Shown in pieces: positions 32,882-45,265 of a DNA stretch of 64,000 bases. Source of the DNA: Vombatus ursinus (taxonomy: Eukaryota > Chordata > Mammalia > Diprotodontia > Vombatidae); the NCBI RefSeq assembly GCF_900497805.2, contig NW_020954576.1, positions 67,298,061-67,362,060 on the forward strand, in the 5' to 3' direction. How positions within the stretch are numbered: the first letter of the stretch is position 1; each line of letters opens with the position of its first letter. A model generated the notes under the pieces. It ran no database searches. It had not been told where the DNA came from and saw only the letters and a list, made by a program, of their open reading frames with translations. The translations under genes and the position numbers were made by a program.

Positions 32882-32997
32882 GGGATTCAAGGACTTGGAA
32901 CTGGACACACCTTCAATTGAGAAACGCTTTGCCTATAGTTTCCTTCAACAGCTTATCAGATATGTGGATGAAGCTCATCAATATATTTTGGAGTTTG
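32882..32997 (+). CDS. RYR2: RYR2 exon 60 (about residues 2905-2944)
   Basis: 116 bases: last base of Arg2905, then [38 protein letters not shown] and the first base of Asp2944. It leaves RY4 and begins the helical region before HD2. Donor TTTG/GTATGA. Confidence 0.97.
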
Positions 32998-33309
32998 GTA
33001 TGATACCATGGTCCTTTTAGTAACAAATACGTTTTTGCACACTTGAGAATAAGATTTTTAATATCAGGGCAAGGAAAAAAAAAAGAACATGAGATAGTTT
33101 TTGATGCTTACTCTTCCGTTAAATAAGGCATTGAATATACCCTCATACTAAGCTATTCAAAATTCTATTGGGCACTAGTCTGTTACTAATTTTTAGATGT
33201 GGTTAAATTTTTGGTGACATCCCATCTTCTTTGGCCAAAATATGATTAGTGATTTTGATTAGGAAATGTTAATTATTTGAAAGCACATAAAAACAAAAGA
33301 CCATTTAAA

Positions 33310-33530
33310 TAATGTAGTGTAGTGGAAAGAAAAAGGTAAGAATTTGGGTAAAGCCCCAAATCTATCTAATTCTAATTGTATGGCTATGAACAAATCAGTT
33401 AGTTTCCCTCAGGGTTAGTTTTTTCATCTTTGAAATGGGAATAATAATATTTACAATGTTTACTTCTCAGTGTTTTAAAGATCAAATTGGATGATACATG
33501 GTACAAAAATTTTGTAAATTATAAAGTATT
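33310..33530 (+). repeat. CORE-SINE/MIR copy, sense
   Basis: TTGTATGGCTATGAACAAAT, TTTTCATCTTTGAAATGGGA, ATAATAATATTTACAATGTT, TGTTTTAAAGATCAAATTGG. Confidence 0.55.
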
Positions 33531-33539
33531 TTTTTTTAA

Positions 33540-35200
33540 TTACTAAAACACACAAATGGACCTGTGATCTCATCAGTTTGGGAGTTCCTGTCAGTGATGC
33601 ATATCACAACCCATCCATCTTTTCCTGTCTTGTGCTTCTGTTGTTCATGTCCTCCCAAAAGTTCACCACTAGGGGTAAAACCAAAGTGCTGGAGTTTTGT
33701 GTGTTTTTTTCCCCCTTTATCCTGACATTATAAAGATACCAGTAATACTCTGGCTCTCTACCTAGCATCACTTGTTCTTATCACATGACCAACATATCTT
33801 CTCTTCATATCATATAATTCCTTAATAATTACTTTGATACCCATTTTGTTTTGGAGTTCTTCATTGTTTATATGTTACAACCCACTTATCCCTACCTGAC
33901 TCTCTTTATGCTGTTCATTTGGTACTCATTTTTAGTTCTTCAAAGTCAGTTGCGTTTTGTGTTTCTCTCAACCATGTTTCTCTATACTGGTAGAATGTAA
34001 TTATTAAAAAAGATGAACCTTTGATTTCATGGGAAGCTTGGGGTCAGTAAATTAGCTTTGACATTTCACCAAAGCAATCCAGCTAGCCCTCTTTCCTGCT
34101 TCTGTTCAGCTCTTGGCCCAACTCATTGTCTCTCTTTACCGTCTTTCTCAGATACTGATATACAAGCTTTATATATCCAGATACTGATATACAAGCTTTA
34201 TATATATATAAAAATCTTTGTTCTACTGAACAATTACTTTTTCATTAAGAACTTGTAAGCACAATCAGATCTCATAGTTTCTCTCTTTCAATTAATTCTG
34301 AATTGAATTAGTTAAGATGTAGCCCGTTGTTGAATATCAGTTACGAAAGCCTGTTTGTTCTCTTATAATACTGTCATCAAGAATATTCTTCAATTCTTAT
34401 ATAATGTATAAATAACATAAACATACAATTCTTATATAAATAATTTTTGTGTGTATAGAAGAGTAGCATACAGGCCAATATTTATTGATGTTTTCTTGGT
34501 GGCATTATTTTGTCTTCATAACGTCTTGAATTTTTCCCCCACCTTGTGTATCTTCCCTTCCTACATATGCTTTGTACAGTGGTCATTCAGCATCCCCACA
34601 ATTTAATTACCTCCAGCGTGGATACCTTCTATATATACTTGGTTCATTCTGGCTGGTTTTCTCATCTTTATACACTTTAGTGTTGTTTCTGTTTCTTCTA
34701 AAAGCACATCTAGAACTGGGTTGTTAAAATCCAAGGTTAGTAGTTCCATTGCCCTTCATGGAGAAAACAGCTTATTACTATAGTTTTAAAAAAAGTTTTT
34801 CTTGTTTATCATCCTCCATTTTCCTCTTTGATTGCTCTCAAGATAATTTTGCTTACTTGGGTATCTGTTAACCTTTCTTCAAAGTAGTTTATATGCCACT
34901 GCTCTCTGCTTTATGAGATACATTTATCTTCAATAAGATTTTACAAAGAATTTACACTCTAATTTGGTATTAAAAGCCATTTCTGCTCAGCATATAAATT
35001 AGATGTGTATTGACTAATCTGGCTTCTTGATCTGCTTATTGTGACTATTAATTTATATTGTATAAACTTCTGGATAAAATCATTGTAGTCAGTGTTGATT
35101 TCACTTGATTCTATCCATTTTCATTTTTAAAATTTTTCAATTATGTTTTAAAATCATTCAAAGTGAGGTTGTTTCAATTATTTTCCATATCTCCTTTCAT
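33540..35200 (-). mobile_element. Possible old LINE remnant, antisense, family unsure
   Basis: T-rich + strand with phrases such as GTTCACCACTAGGGGTAAAA, CTTATCACATGACCAACATA and TTAACCTTTCTTCAAAGTAG that read like the reverse complement of an RTE-type ORF. I could not confirm a protein frame. It may instead be plain intron. Confidence 0.25.
34149..34206. repeat. 29-bp tandem duplication
   Basis: Two adjacent copies that start CAGATACTGATATACAAGCT and run into TTATATAT; period 29. Confidence 0.9.
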
Positions 35201-35569
35201 TTTTCTTTTTTTAAAATTATTTAATTATTTATTTATTTTTACTAATTCTGATCTTAAATCTTGTGAGTCAGTGGTTTGAGTGTATAGATTCAGGGTTACT
35301 GCCACATCAACAAAAATATTTTCCTGACTGTTAAAATATAATCTGCTTTTAAATTACTTTTTTTTTTTTACCAAAAATGATAGCCATTGGACATGGCAAG
35401 TACCACGTAACACCATAAAGAACATTCTAATAATTAATATAGTAAAGTATAAATTAGATTTCACCATTGCAGAACACACAATAGTTGAGATATCCATCAC
35501 TCATCTTCATTCCACTATAATTAATTATATATAACAGATATAAATATTGTATTGTATTATTATTATATT

Positions 35570-35835
35570 TATGTTGTTCAGTCGTTTTAGTCATGTCTAA
35601 CTATTAATGACCCCATCTGGGGTTTTGTGGCAAAGATACTGGGAGTGGGTTTGCCATTTTCTTTTCCAGCTCATTTTACAGATGAGGAAACTGGGGCAAA
35701 CTGAGTTAGTGACTTGACCAAGGACACACAATTAGTAAGTGGCTGGGACTAGATTTGAAGTCTGGTGTTCCTTACTCCAGCCTGGTACTCTCCAGCCTTG
35801 TGCTCTATCCACGGAACCACCTAGCTGCTCTTGCA
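35570..35835 (-). mobile_element. SINE with BovB/RTE-like tail, antisense
   Basis: The + strand starts TGTTGTTCAGTCGTTTTAGT and CATGTCTAACTATTAATGAC, then CCATCTGGGGTTTTGTGGCA, GTGGGTTTGCCATTTTCTTT, AGATGAGGAAACTGGGGCAA, and ends GTGCTCTATCCACGGAACCA and CCTAGCTGCTC. Near full length, reverse complement of the copy at 27538. Confidence 0.85.
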
Positions 35836-37142
35836 TTATATTCTACCATAAAATTTCAGTTCATTCACAAACAATTTTGCATAAGACTTCACTCTCCTCA
35901 CTCTATCACATATCCTTCTCTAATATAAATGAATAGCTGCTATCTTATGAAAGGAATATTTTAGAGGAAAAAGGTATTTTTTTCCTTTTTCCTCTCTGTA
36001 TCTCTCTCATTTTTTATTTTATGTATTATCTCTGTGCTTTCAACAACCTTGTTGCTACTTCTGTCAAGGCCCCATAAAATTGGAAATATATAGCACTTCC
36101 CTCTTTCTCCATCAGACCTCTTCTGCTCTATCTCTCTTTCTGTTGTTTCTTTACTCAGATGATAAGCATGTATGCCAGATGTGCCAGGTATATCTAGACA
36201 TATCCTTATGGCTCAAAATGAACTTGATAGTTTGTGTCCCATTTTTAATTTTTGTAGTTTGTAAGTAAAGCCAAGTATAAGTTGATAAATAAAAATAATG
36301 GCATTTCTAATTGAACATTCAGTAAATATTTGCCTTAAAAATATTTTCTGAATTAAAAAATATTCCCTAATGAAATAAACCTCGTATGCTTATGGCTCTG
36401 AAGAATTATAAACTCGTATACTAGGATTTTCTTGTTCCTGACATTTCTCCTAGTCTTAAATATGGCTACAGTTTTTCCAGTGAAATCTTGAGAAGCTCTC
36501 TTATCCTTACTCCTTCTGCATTTCTAATCCAATTTCTCATTCATAATGGGAGTCCTTCTTCCCAACTTTATAACTCTCTTCCTAAGCTTCTTGGCTTTAA
36601 GATAGATGCACCATAGCTTAGTTTATAATGTGTACTCTAGTTGAAACTATATCTGATATTCTGAAAAAAAAAACTCAGCTATTTTCTTTCATATATTCCT
36701 CTGAATTAGTGGTATTTAATTGGACAACTAAATTAGAATAATAGTGGGTCTTTGATCTTCATGTTCAAAAGAACTTGATATACATATATATATTATTATT
36801 TATGTGTGTTAGAAGTTACATCTTTGAATATTTTGAAGTTTCTGATTCATTTAAAGAAATAAGATCTGAATTGGAAGGTCTTCCAAGGAATCTCAGAAAA
36901 TGATCTAGTCTCCTCTAATCTGCTGTCTTCATTTTTTTTCAGGAGTTAGGGGGTAGAGGAAGGAAACATTAGGTAAAAGGCAAGGAAATGTGTACTATAG
37001 TTTTAGCGATTGGTTTTACCATAAAATTCCTGGTTATGCATATGAATGAACCAGGCAGTAATATTATATATTATGTGACATCCAACATGGATTGAAAAAC
37101 AGAGGAAAAACAAATTTTTCTTTGAATTAATAGCATCTAATT

Positions 37143-37390
37143 GACACCCCTGGGGCAGTAAGGTAGTATAATGGGCCCAGTGTGCTGGGCCTGTAGTTAG
37201 GAAGACTTAGCTTTGTTAGTTCAAATATGGCCTCAAACACTATGTGACCCAGGGCACTTAACCCTGTTTGTCTCAGTTTCCTCACCCACTCCAGTATCTT
37301 TGCCAATAAAACCTTAAGTGGGGAAATGAAGAGTTGGATACAAATGAAACAACCAAACAACAACATGGAATAACAACAACAAATTAATAC
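37143..37390 (+). mobile_element. SINE with BovB/RTE-like tail, sense
   Basis: GGGGCAGTAAGGTAGTATAA, GTGCTGGGCCTGTAGTTAGG, CTATGTGACCCAGGGCACTT, CACTCCAGTATCTTTGCCAA, GAAATGAAGAGTTGGATACA and a CAACAAC end. Confidence 0.8.
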
Positions 37391-38934
37391 CTCCGAATAT
37401 ATTCTTCTATAAATCATGACTGGTGTGTAGATAAGAGGGGAATATACAGTTTTGATGGCATACTCTGTGTTTAGCCACAAATCTATGGAAAGGAGTGGAA
37501 TTAGGCTGATAAAGTTTTAACCATCCAAAATTATTCTTCCTGATAATCATTGAGTGTCCACACCTTTCCTGGAATGACTGAAACAGGACAAACAAAGAAG
37601 CAGAATGAATGGAAAGTATAGCAGGCACATATCTGTTTATTACAGCCACATTTTGCCAAGATTCCAAATATAAAATTTATTAACTTCAGTTTTTTTAAAA
37701 ATATTCCTCTTCTGCTCGACATATTGATTTACCTACTTATTTATGATTTAAGTGGCAAATATTTATTTTCTCCATTTAGTCTTTGGACACCAGAGAAGCA
37801 GGATTAAGAAGAGAGTGAGAATTTAAATATAGCTTTGTTTAAATTGTATCACTTACACAGAAAATATGTTATTCACTTTATTTTTTTATTCATTTTAAGC
37901 AAGAGCATATATACACATACATGTATAAAGATATAAAACCATATATAAACATTAAAAACACATGCATATGTATATACAAATAAATGACATTTCAAGTTTA
38001 ATTTCTGAAAATTGTAATGTTTGATCTGGGCAAAATTTAGCTTTGACATAATTTAAGTTATAAAATTCCTTACATAGTTCCATACATTTATCATTATTTC
38101 AATTTTGAAGTTCATGTGACCATCTACATAATGTGGCTGGTATATTTTGTAAAAACTAAAAGTAATGAGCTCAAGACTGTGCTGTGACTACAGATCCATT
38201 ATATAATCACTCTTCATTCCTGATCACTAAACTTCTGGATGAATTGGCTGTGCATAAGTGTCACCAAATAGGACTCGAATATGACTGGCATTCATATTCA
38301 TATTTAACAAATGTTTATTAAGCAGATGCTCAGTGCAAGGCACTGTACTGAATTGTAGACATTAACCAAATATGCATTTGACAAGGGGGATGGATGGAAG
38401 ACCATGTTTTAAAGAAGGCTCCAGAGAGTAGGATTACTTTGTGATGCCATCTGAACTCTGCAGCATACCTGCTATACTTCAACAATAATGAATATTTATC
38501 CTAAACTCCTAAATTTCAGGGAAGGCTTATGCTTTGGTGTTATTTGGATCTATTCTCTAGATCACACCTCGCACAGTCATTGTGTCACGACTGCAAATAC
38601 CACTTGCACACAAAGTTGGAAAAGTGCTAGTTTGGTGAGGAAGAGTCAGCATTCTGACAGTACAGTGTGGGCTGTCAAGTGGTAAAGATAAAGTCTTCAA
38701 AGGTGAACATTGTCCTGATGTGGGCAACACCTATGAATATGGAGGACTTGTGGATCCTGGGGTTTTCAGGGTATTCGTGTCATTTAGTCCCAGATTTTTC
38801 AGTATTAACTTTCTGAGCTATTCTGGTGTGCCTCAGCCACACACTTTCTGTGCTGAGCCACAAAAAATACAATGTATTCTTCTTCTTGTAAAGCTGCAAG
38901 ACTTAATAAATAGAGAACTGATTGTAATTAAGAA

Positions 38935-39130
38935 AACCTGTTTTCAAAGCCTACCTGTGACACTTACTGGTCTCATAACCATGGGTAAGCCATCTTTTGG
39001 TGCCCCCAAGTAACTGTGTAAAATTGCATCACAACTGAATTGCTCGTCTGTATTAGTAGGGAGTTTTCTTCCAGGGAGTTTCCTGTACCAATAAAATCAC
39101 AGATGCAGATGTCCCTTCCAATTCTCCCCC
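38935..39130 (+). repeat. CORE-SINE (Ther/MON type), sense
   Basis: GTTTTCAAAGCCTACCTGTG, GACACTTACTGGTCTCATAA, CCATGGGTAAGCCATC, TTCCAGGGAGTTTCCTGTAC and CAATAAAATCACAGATGCAG. Confidence 0.6.
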
Positions 39131-39244
39131 TAAATTCTCATTATAGTCTACATTATCTTTTATATGTGAGAAGAGAATAACTAGGGAGGGCATTCTTGCT
39201 CTATTCAGATAATTGGAAGTATGTCCTATGATCCTTCTCTTAGT

Positions 39245-39625
39245 CAAGTGATAAAAAGTTTATTTAGCAAAAGCAGGCAGCAGTCCTTAGGGAACCTGCG
39301 AGAGAATGAGGTTGGGGCTAGGGCTTATATGGAAAAGGGGCATGGAAAAGGAATGCCAGGGATACTAATTAGTTAATGCCAAGGGGTCCAGGTGTTTTGG
39401 GGAGTCAAAGGCATGGACCGTGGGGATCTGGAGGGGGGGGAGGCCTTGGGCCAACCAGGATCAAAAATCCTTGGAACAGGCACCACTCTGTCTGTTCTGA
39501 TAACAGATTGTGTTCTGCAACAAGAGAAAATTTTCTCACAGGACAAGGGCCTACCAAGAAATTGGGAGGTTTCAAGAGACGTGATCTTAGGGCTGGGGTC
39601 TGATCACCCCACCAATATTGTTAGG
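39245..39625 (-). mobile_element. Solo LTR-like relic, antisense to RYR2
   Basis: On the minus strand a TATA-like CATATAAGCC (about 39326-39335) precedes an AATAAACTTTTT poly(A)-type region (about 39257-39268). GC-richer than the surrounding intron. No internal retroviral sequence. Ends approximate, family not assigned; fossil. Confidence 0.42.
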
Positions 39626-39669
39626 TCCAAGAAGAAAAAAACACAATTTGTGAATCAAGTTTATAGATG

Positions 39670-39905
39670 AGACAATTTGTAGATTTGACTCAATGTTAAG
39701 GAAAACTTCCTAAAACTTATGTCCAAATAACTAAAGATCATTGAAAAGCATAGTTTTATTTATTGAAATTTCTGTTGGTGGAGCAGTTAAATAATTGTTC
39801 ATTTAGAAAATGGATGACCCGTTGTCAGGCATATATTAGAAAAGCTTCATGCTCTTGGGTAACTTTGAAAATCCCCTCCAACTCTAGAGATTCTTTGTTA
39901 TATGT
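39670..39905 (+). mobile_element. CR1/L3 LINE 3' fragment, sense, diverged
   Basis: TTTGACTCAATGTTAAGGAA, AACTTCCTAAAACTTATGTC, GAAAATGGATGACCCGTTGT, CCCCTCCAACTCTAGAGATT. The 90-codon ORF over it is a by-product. Confidence 0.55.
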
Positions 39906-40049
39906 CAAATTGGAGATGACCTTTTCTAAGCAGTGGGGAAAATCCAAGATTTTCAGACTGTTGTCTAAATTATCTTTTGTAACACATTGCATGTCATCTA
40001 ACCTGATTCTTGAGTTTTCTGATGAGATGTTTTGATCGGAGAGTTAGAA

Positions 40050-40200
40050 CCTGAGACACAGCACAGCATACTGTATGGTGTTGGGGCCAGGAAAACTCAG
40101 TTTAAGCTCTGCTTCTGCATTCATTGACTGGGTGACCATGGACAAGGTGCTTTGCCTCTCTGCCTTCCACCCCAACATCTCCTTCAAAAATAAAAGAAAT
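40050..40200 (+). repeat. CORE-SINE/MIR copy, sense
   Basis: CATACTGTATGGTGTTGGGG, CTGGGTGACCATGGACAAGG, TGCTTTGCCTCTCTGCCTTC. Confidence 0.45.
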
Positions 40201-40652
40201 TTTGAAGACCAATTTCAATGACTGCAGTCTAATCAACAGTTTTGTCATTACGTTTTCCATTCCCCTTTCTCAGTGACATTCTCTTCTCCATGAATGTTGA
40301 AGAATACCTTGATGGCATACTTTTACTTTATTCTGAAAAAGTTTGTCTGCCACGTGTCAGAGCTATTCTAATTCTATCCAAGTATGTATAGAAATAGAAA
40401 TTGTATGTATACATTGATTTGTCCTTCTTTTTTTGAAAAAAAAATTTCTATACAATACAGTAGCCTTTGCTTATTCACAATCCCAAATCCCAATATTATT
40501 ATTTTGTTTTGTTTTGTTTTTCATTTAACTTCACAGGGTAACATTGATTGAAGTTCTGTTATTCTAAATTATTCACTTTGGATGCTGAAAAAGTAGAATG
40601 GTGATCAGTTTTTGAAATACAGTATCCATTTAAAAACTTTTTGTTTTTACAG

Positions 40653-40717
40653 ATGGTGGCAGCAGAAGCAAAGGGGAGCATTTTCCTTATGAACAGGAAA
40701 TCAAATTCTTCGCTAAA
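40653..40717 (+). CDS. RYR2: RYR2 exon 61 (about residues 2944-2965)
   Basis: 65 bases: completes Asp2944, then GGSRSKGEHFPYEQEIKFFA and K. Flexible Gly/Ser stretch, then the FPYEQEIKFFAK helix. I remember SRGKG in human, so Gly to Ser here. The donor AAA/GTACAG is weak: no exonic G and no G at +5. The end was fixed by the next exon starting GTTGTACTT (VVL). Confidence 0.95.
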
Positions 40718-41713
40718 GTACAGTATACTCTTGTTGCTACAGTGTTTGTTTACAAACTATGGTATTTAATTATTTGCATGTGTTTAAGATGCGTTTGTAT
40801 GGAAATGTGAATTTTACTTAATGATATAGAAATGTAAATATTCTGTGGCATGAAAATGCATGAATCCCTAAAATAAATGTTCTCCCTTTCTTCACAGCAC
40901 TTTGTCTCATGCTTCCACTTCTCTCTCTATTTGATAATCCAAATAGCAATTTATTGTGAGCAAAATAGAAGGTTGTCTTGATCTAAAAGTCCTCATATTT
41001 GTGTGAGTTATATTGATTAGAATGGGAATACATCTCTATTTCTTAATGAGAACACTTAAGCAATATTGTGGTTTTAAAAATTGGCTCAGTGTCTCTTGTG
41101 TAAGAAGAAATTAAACTTCATAAAAATACTCCTTGTTTACAAATAAAAAGAATTCAAAAGCAGGCTTACATGCCACGTAATTAATTGAAGCTCTCCTTAA
41201 GTCAGTAATTAATAGGTAGTGACAAGGAATAATGCATTCTGTGATCTCCATTGTTTACTTATAAATTGTTTCCTATTACTTAATTGTCTATAAAAGGGAA
41301 CCATAATGGTTATTCCCTCTACCACCCCATTAAACCTGTGGTAAAATCAATCTAAGTAATTTCTTCTAAGTAATTTAAATTTTATTCTGGTCATCAAATG
41401 AGAATCTACTTCCTTATTCAAGCCTAATACAACCTGTTAGGTACTGAAATATTTTGTGGAAGAAACTAGCAATTCTAAAATCACCTTACAATTTACTACT
41501 TTATGTATCCACCTTCCCAGTTCTAGGTAGTCAATTGAGCTGAAGGAGCCAAATTTAGAATCCTGCTGCTGAATGACATAGCTATGAATATGGGAGGACT
41601 TTTTGCATGTAATCCTAGCTTGTATATTACACTCTCAAAACATACACTGGCCATATCCAAAACATTAAGTACACTTGAGATGATGGTATCTATTTTTCTC
41701 TGCTTTCATTCAG
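40718..41713. other. RYR2 intron 61
   Basis: 1.0 kb with no repeat recognised. One TGCATG lies at 40775-40780, about 60 bases after the weak donor. Acceptor TTTCATTCAG. Confidence 0.85.
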
Positions 41714-41835
41714 GTTGTACTTCCTTTAATCGATCAGTATTTCAAAAACCATCGCTTATACTTCTTATCTGCAGCAAGCAGGCCTCTCAGTACTGGAGGA
41801 CACGCATCTAACAAGGAAAAAGAAATGGTGACTAG
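41714..41835 (+). CDS. RYR2: RYR2 exon 62 (about residues 2966-3006)
   Basis: 122 bases: [40 protein letters not shown] and two bases of Ser3006. Start of the second helical solenoid (HD2/BSol2). RPLST differs from the RPLCS I remember in human. Acceptor TTCAG; donor TAG/GTAAAC. Confidence 0.96.
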
Positions 41836-42161
41836 GTAAACAAATAAATATTTTGGATTAGTTAAGACTAAATTATATCTGTGTGTTGAGGCTTGAGGGT
41901 GGAATGAAATAGAGGCAAGAGAAATTTTATACTACTTTTACTCTGATTCCTGCTTATTAAGATGAGAAGAGAAGTAATAGCAAGCCATTGGGTATATGTT
42001 ATAGTTTCTGAGTTTTATTACAGGATGATGCTAAAATTGGCACTGAAGAGCTAGGATTTAAAATAATTCTTGTTATGGAATAAGCATATGTAACAAACAA
42101 GGTGGGAGATATGTTATGTAATCTGTGTTTTAGTAAGAATTGATGTGTAAACATTATTTTT

Positions 42162-42864
42162 TCCACTTAATAGCATTTTTTCATATTGCATGTAAAGATA
42201 GTTTACAACATTCACTTTTAAAAGATTTTAAGTTCTAAATTTTTTTCTCCCTCTCTCCCCTCGCCTCTCCATAAGACAGCAAGCAATCTGATATAGGCTA
42301 TACATGTGCAATCATATTAAACATATTTCCATGTTAATCATGCTGTGAAAGAAGAATCAGAACAAAAGAGAAAAACCACAAGAAAGAAAAAAAAGAGAGA
42401 GAGAAAATAGTGTGCTTTGATCCACATTCTCTGCATTCAGACTCCATAGTTCTTTCTCTGGATGTGGATAGCATTTTCTATAATGAGCCTTTCAGAATTG
42501 TCTTAGATCATTGTATTGCTGAAAAGAGCTAAGTCTATCAAAGTTGGTCATTGCTGTTAACTGTGTACAATGTTCTGGTCTGTTCACTTTACTCATCATC
42601 AGTTCATGTAAGTCTTTCCAGGTTTTTCTGAAACCCATCTGCTCATTATTTCTTATAACCACAATAGTATTCCTTTACATTCATATACCACAAACTTGTT
42701 TAGCCATTCCCCTATTCATGGGCATCCCCTCCATTTCCAATTCTTTGCCACCACAAAAAGAGCTGCTGTAAATATTTTTGTACATGTGGGTCCTTTTCCC
42801 TTTTTTATGATCTCTTTGGGATACACACCTAGAAAGATATTGCTGGATCAAAGAGTATGCACAG
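42162..42864 (-). mobile_element. 5'-truncated L1 insertion, antisense, with near-matching target duplication
   Basis: The + strand holds CATGTAAAGATAGTTTACAA, ACATATTTCCATGTTAATCA, TCTCTGGATGTGGATAGCAT, TCATGTAAGTCTTTCCAGGT, CCACCACAAAAAGAGCTGC and TATTGCTGGATCAAAGAG, the reverse of the L1 ORF2 end and 3' UTR. GTAAACATTATTTTT (42147) and GTAAACAATTATTTTT (42865) flank it as a slightly diverged duplication. Confidence 0.85.
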
Positions 42865-42967
42865 GTAAACAATTATTTTTACAACATTTATTTAAATCTG
42901 TTAATTTCAAAAACAATACATTGTAAGAAGGCAGAATTTAACTTGTGTGCCTTTGAATATGAAGTTT

Positions 42968-43115
42968 AGGGACAGCTAGGTGGGGCAGTGGATAGAGCAC
43001 TGGTCCTGGAGTCAGGAACACCTGAGTTCAAATCTGGCCTCAGACACATAACACTCACTAGCTGTGTGACTCTAAGGAAGTCACTTAACCCTAATTGCCT
43101 CACCCTAAAAAAAAT
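42968..43115 (+). mobile_element. tRNA-derived marsupial SINE, sense
   Basis: GGGACAGCTAGGTGGGGCAG, GGATAGAGCACTGGTCCTGG, CACCTGAGTTCAAATCTGGC, CTAGCTGTGTGACTC and an A-rich end. Well preserved. Confidence 0.9.
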
Positions 43116-44298
43116 TAACTTTAATATAAAGTTTATAAAGACCAAAATCAGAAGAATATAAATGAAAATTACATTATGCCGCTTAATCCAACTTCCTACC
43201 ACGTCTTCTCCGTTCTATCTTACAGAGACCAGAGTATATTTGTAGACTTGCTATAGATTCCTCTTTGACCTTTGGAGTAGTTTCTCTAGAATATCTACCT
43301 ACCTATCTATGTATCTACGTATCTATCTACAGGTAGAGTTAGAGTTATGATAAAATGACTGTTTATTTTTCATTTTTTCAGCCCTTAGCAGGTGTATCCA
43401 TAAATGTTTGAAAGAAAATAAAAAACCTCAGTACATTGCTTAAAACAGTGTGAAATGATGATACAATTTTTTTCTTAGTCTTCAGTGAAAGGGTCTGATG
43501 CCAACAGGGAATGGTAGGGCAATTAAATTCTTGGTGGATATGTGACAAGGTAAAATGAAAATTAGGAAAATAGGTCACTAATGAAGAGGAAAAAAGTTAA
43601 CTTTCTTGATTATGTTGTAGATTTAGGAAAGTAGAGTCATATTTTAAAGTTTTGGTCCTTAAAATATCATGGCTGATTAGTCTCAACCTTAGGTTGGGTT
43701 CTCAGTGAATTGACAATAGTTAATTTCTTCCTGTTTCCTTTTTACTTCCCCTCTTATGTTTTTGCTGCCAAGCTCATCTCTCCACATGAGTTAGAGATCC
43801 AGAAGAAACAGAATCAATATCCCCCAGGATGCTAAAATAAAGCACAATTTAATGTTTGAGAAAACAGTGTAACTTGTATTACTCAAGAGCAAATGCTCTA
43901 ATAATACATGTTGTTAGAATCTTCATTATTAGTAGTAGAAATAATAAATATTAGGCAGAGATATATTTGAAGATGTGAATTCCTTCCCTGTCATACATCA
44001 GTGTTCCTTCCCTCACCTTTAAGTGAGATAGATAGACTTCATCTTTCCAGACCACTCAGACTTTATAGAGGACACTTCTGCTTCTTTTGTGATGATCCCC
44101 TACCCAATGAAGCCATATTGGATGGGAGTCTGGACTTTGTCAGTGAAAACTCAACTTCTCCTTGCTAGTCTTGAATAATTGCCTTCTACTCCTCCAACCC
44201 TGCTATGTATAACCCATTCCTGTGGAGAATAAAATTTGTTTCATTTAAGAATGCTTTGCCTAGGTGGAGTTTGTTAAAAAGATAATTGTTTCCAGAAA

Positions 44299-44300
<2 letters not shown>

Positions 44301-44334
<34 letters not shown>

Positions 44335-44420
44335 ATGCATGTGCACACATACCCATATATATACACACACACACTATATATATACCTATACATACATACA
44401 TACATATGTATGCTATATAA
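44301..44420. repeat. (AC)n with TATA/CATA microsatellite
   Basis: About 15 AC units, then TGCATGCATG, TATATA and CATA units to about 44410. The antisense ORF over it is meaningless. Confidence 0.92.
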
Positions 44421-45084
44421 AGTAAAATAAATCAGTATTTTAAAACAACCTCATTAAACAGAAAAAAAGTAAATGTAAAAGCAGTTAGCTTCAAAGTTTT
44501 GCATTCCCTGACTTTTATTCCATAATCCTTGAAGCTTGATTAATGTTCACTACTCCCTTTTAACTTAGCTCCATCTCAATTCTGTCATCAGTCTGAGCCA
44601 CCCCCAAGTGATGTAGCTTTGTGTGTTTGGGCTGTCCTTCTGTCCCCACTATATAATGCTATGTTAATTTATATTTCCTTTCATTTCTTTCTCACTAAAG
44701 AGCAGTCATTAATTTCTTCCCCTCTGATAAATTCATAAATTGTTAGTTAGACTTTGAGTCTTCCAGTCTACCCTCTCATTTTATAGTTAAGGAAAGTAGC
44801 CCAGACAGTAGAAGAAAATTGTTCATGGCATATATCTATAGTGAGTTGTAGAATTGTAAGTCTTGCTCCTGTTCTTGATCTGTCCACTACAACATGCTAT
44901 TCTGATGTTAGCTTACCAGACAATCATCCAAGTATGTTAGCCCCTCAGCAAGTCCTGTGGATTTGAAAATTTGACATGATGCTGTGCCTCTATCACTACT
45001 GATTCTCCTCTTTTACCATTTCCTGTTCAGATTTAGGAAACTACTGGACTAGACCTGGGAGAAATTAGAAGCTTTCCATAGGAT

Positions 45085-45265
45085 GACTGAATGCCAATAG
45101 CTAGAAGAGATCTTAGGTACCATCAAGTTCAACCCCTTCATTTTACAGATGAGGAAACTGAGGCCCAGAGAAATTGAATGACTTGCCCAAGGTTATACAG
45201 CTGGTAAATAGTAGAGCTGATATTCAGACCTCTGTCTTTTGACTATAACTTTAGTGTTCCTTCCT
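45085..45265 (-). repeat. MIR-like SINE, antisense
   Basis: CTTCATTTTACAGATGAGGA, AACTGAGGCCCAGAGAAATT, GACTTGCCCAAGGTTATACA, GCTGGTAAATAGTAGAGCTG. Confidence 0.75.

Larger units (their letters stand above)
32998..40652. other. RYR2 intron 60
   Basis: 7.7 kb. It holds a CORE-SINE at 33310-33530, a possible antisense LINE at 33540-35200, a 29-bp tandem duplication at 34149-34206, RTE-tailed SINEs at 35570-35835 and 37143-37390, a CORE-SINE at 38935-39130, an LTR-like relic at 39245-39625, a CR1/L3 tail at 39670-39905 and a CORE-SINE at 40050-40200. 35840-37140 and 37400-38930 show nothing clear except a short repeat head at about 38305-38360. The acceptor is TTTTTGTTTTTACAG. Confidence 0.8.

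Noticed and set aside
44186-44401. Antisense 71-codon ORF rich in Cys-Val
   Set aside because: Translation of an AC/GT microsatellite.
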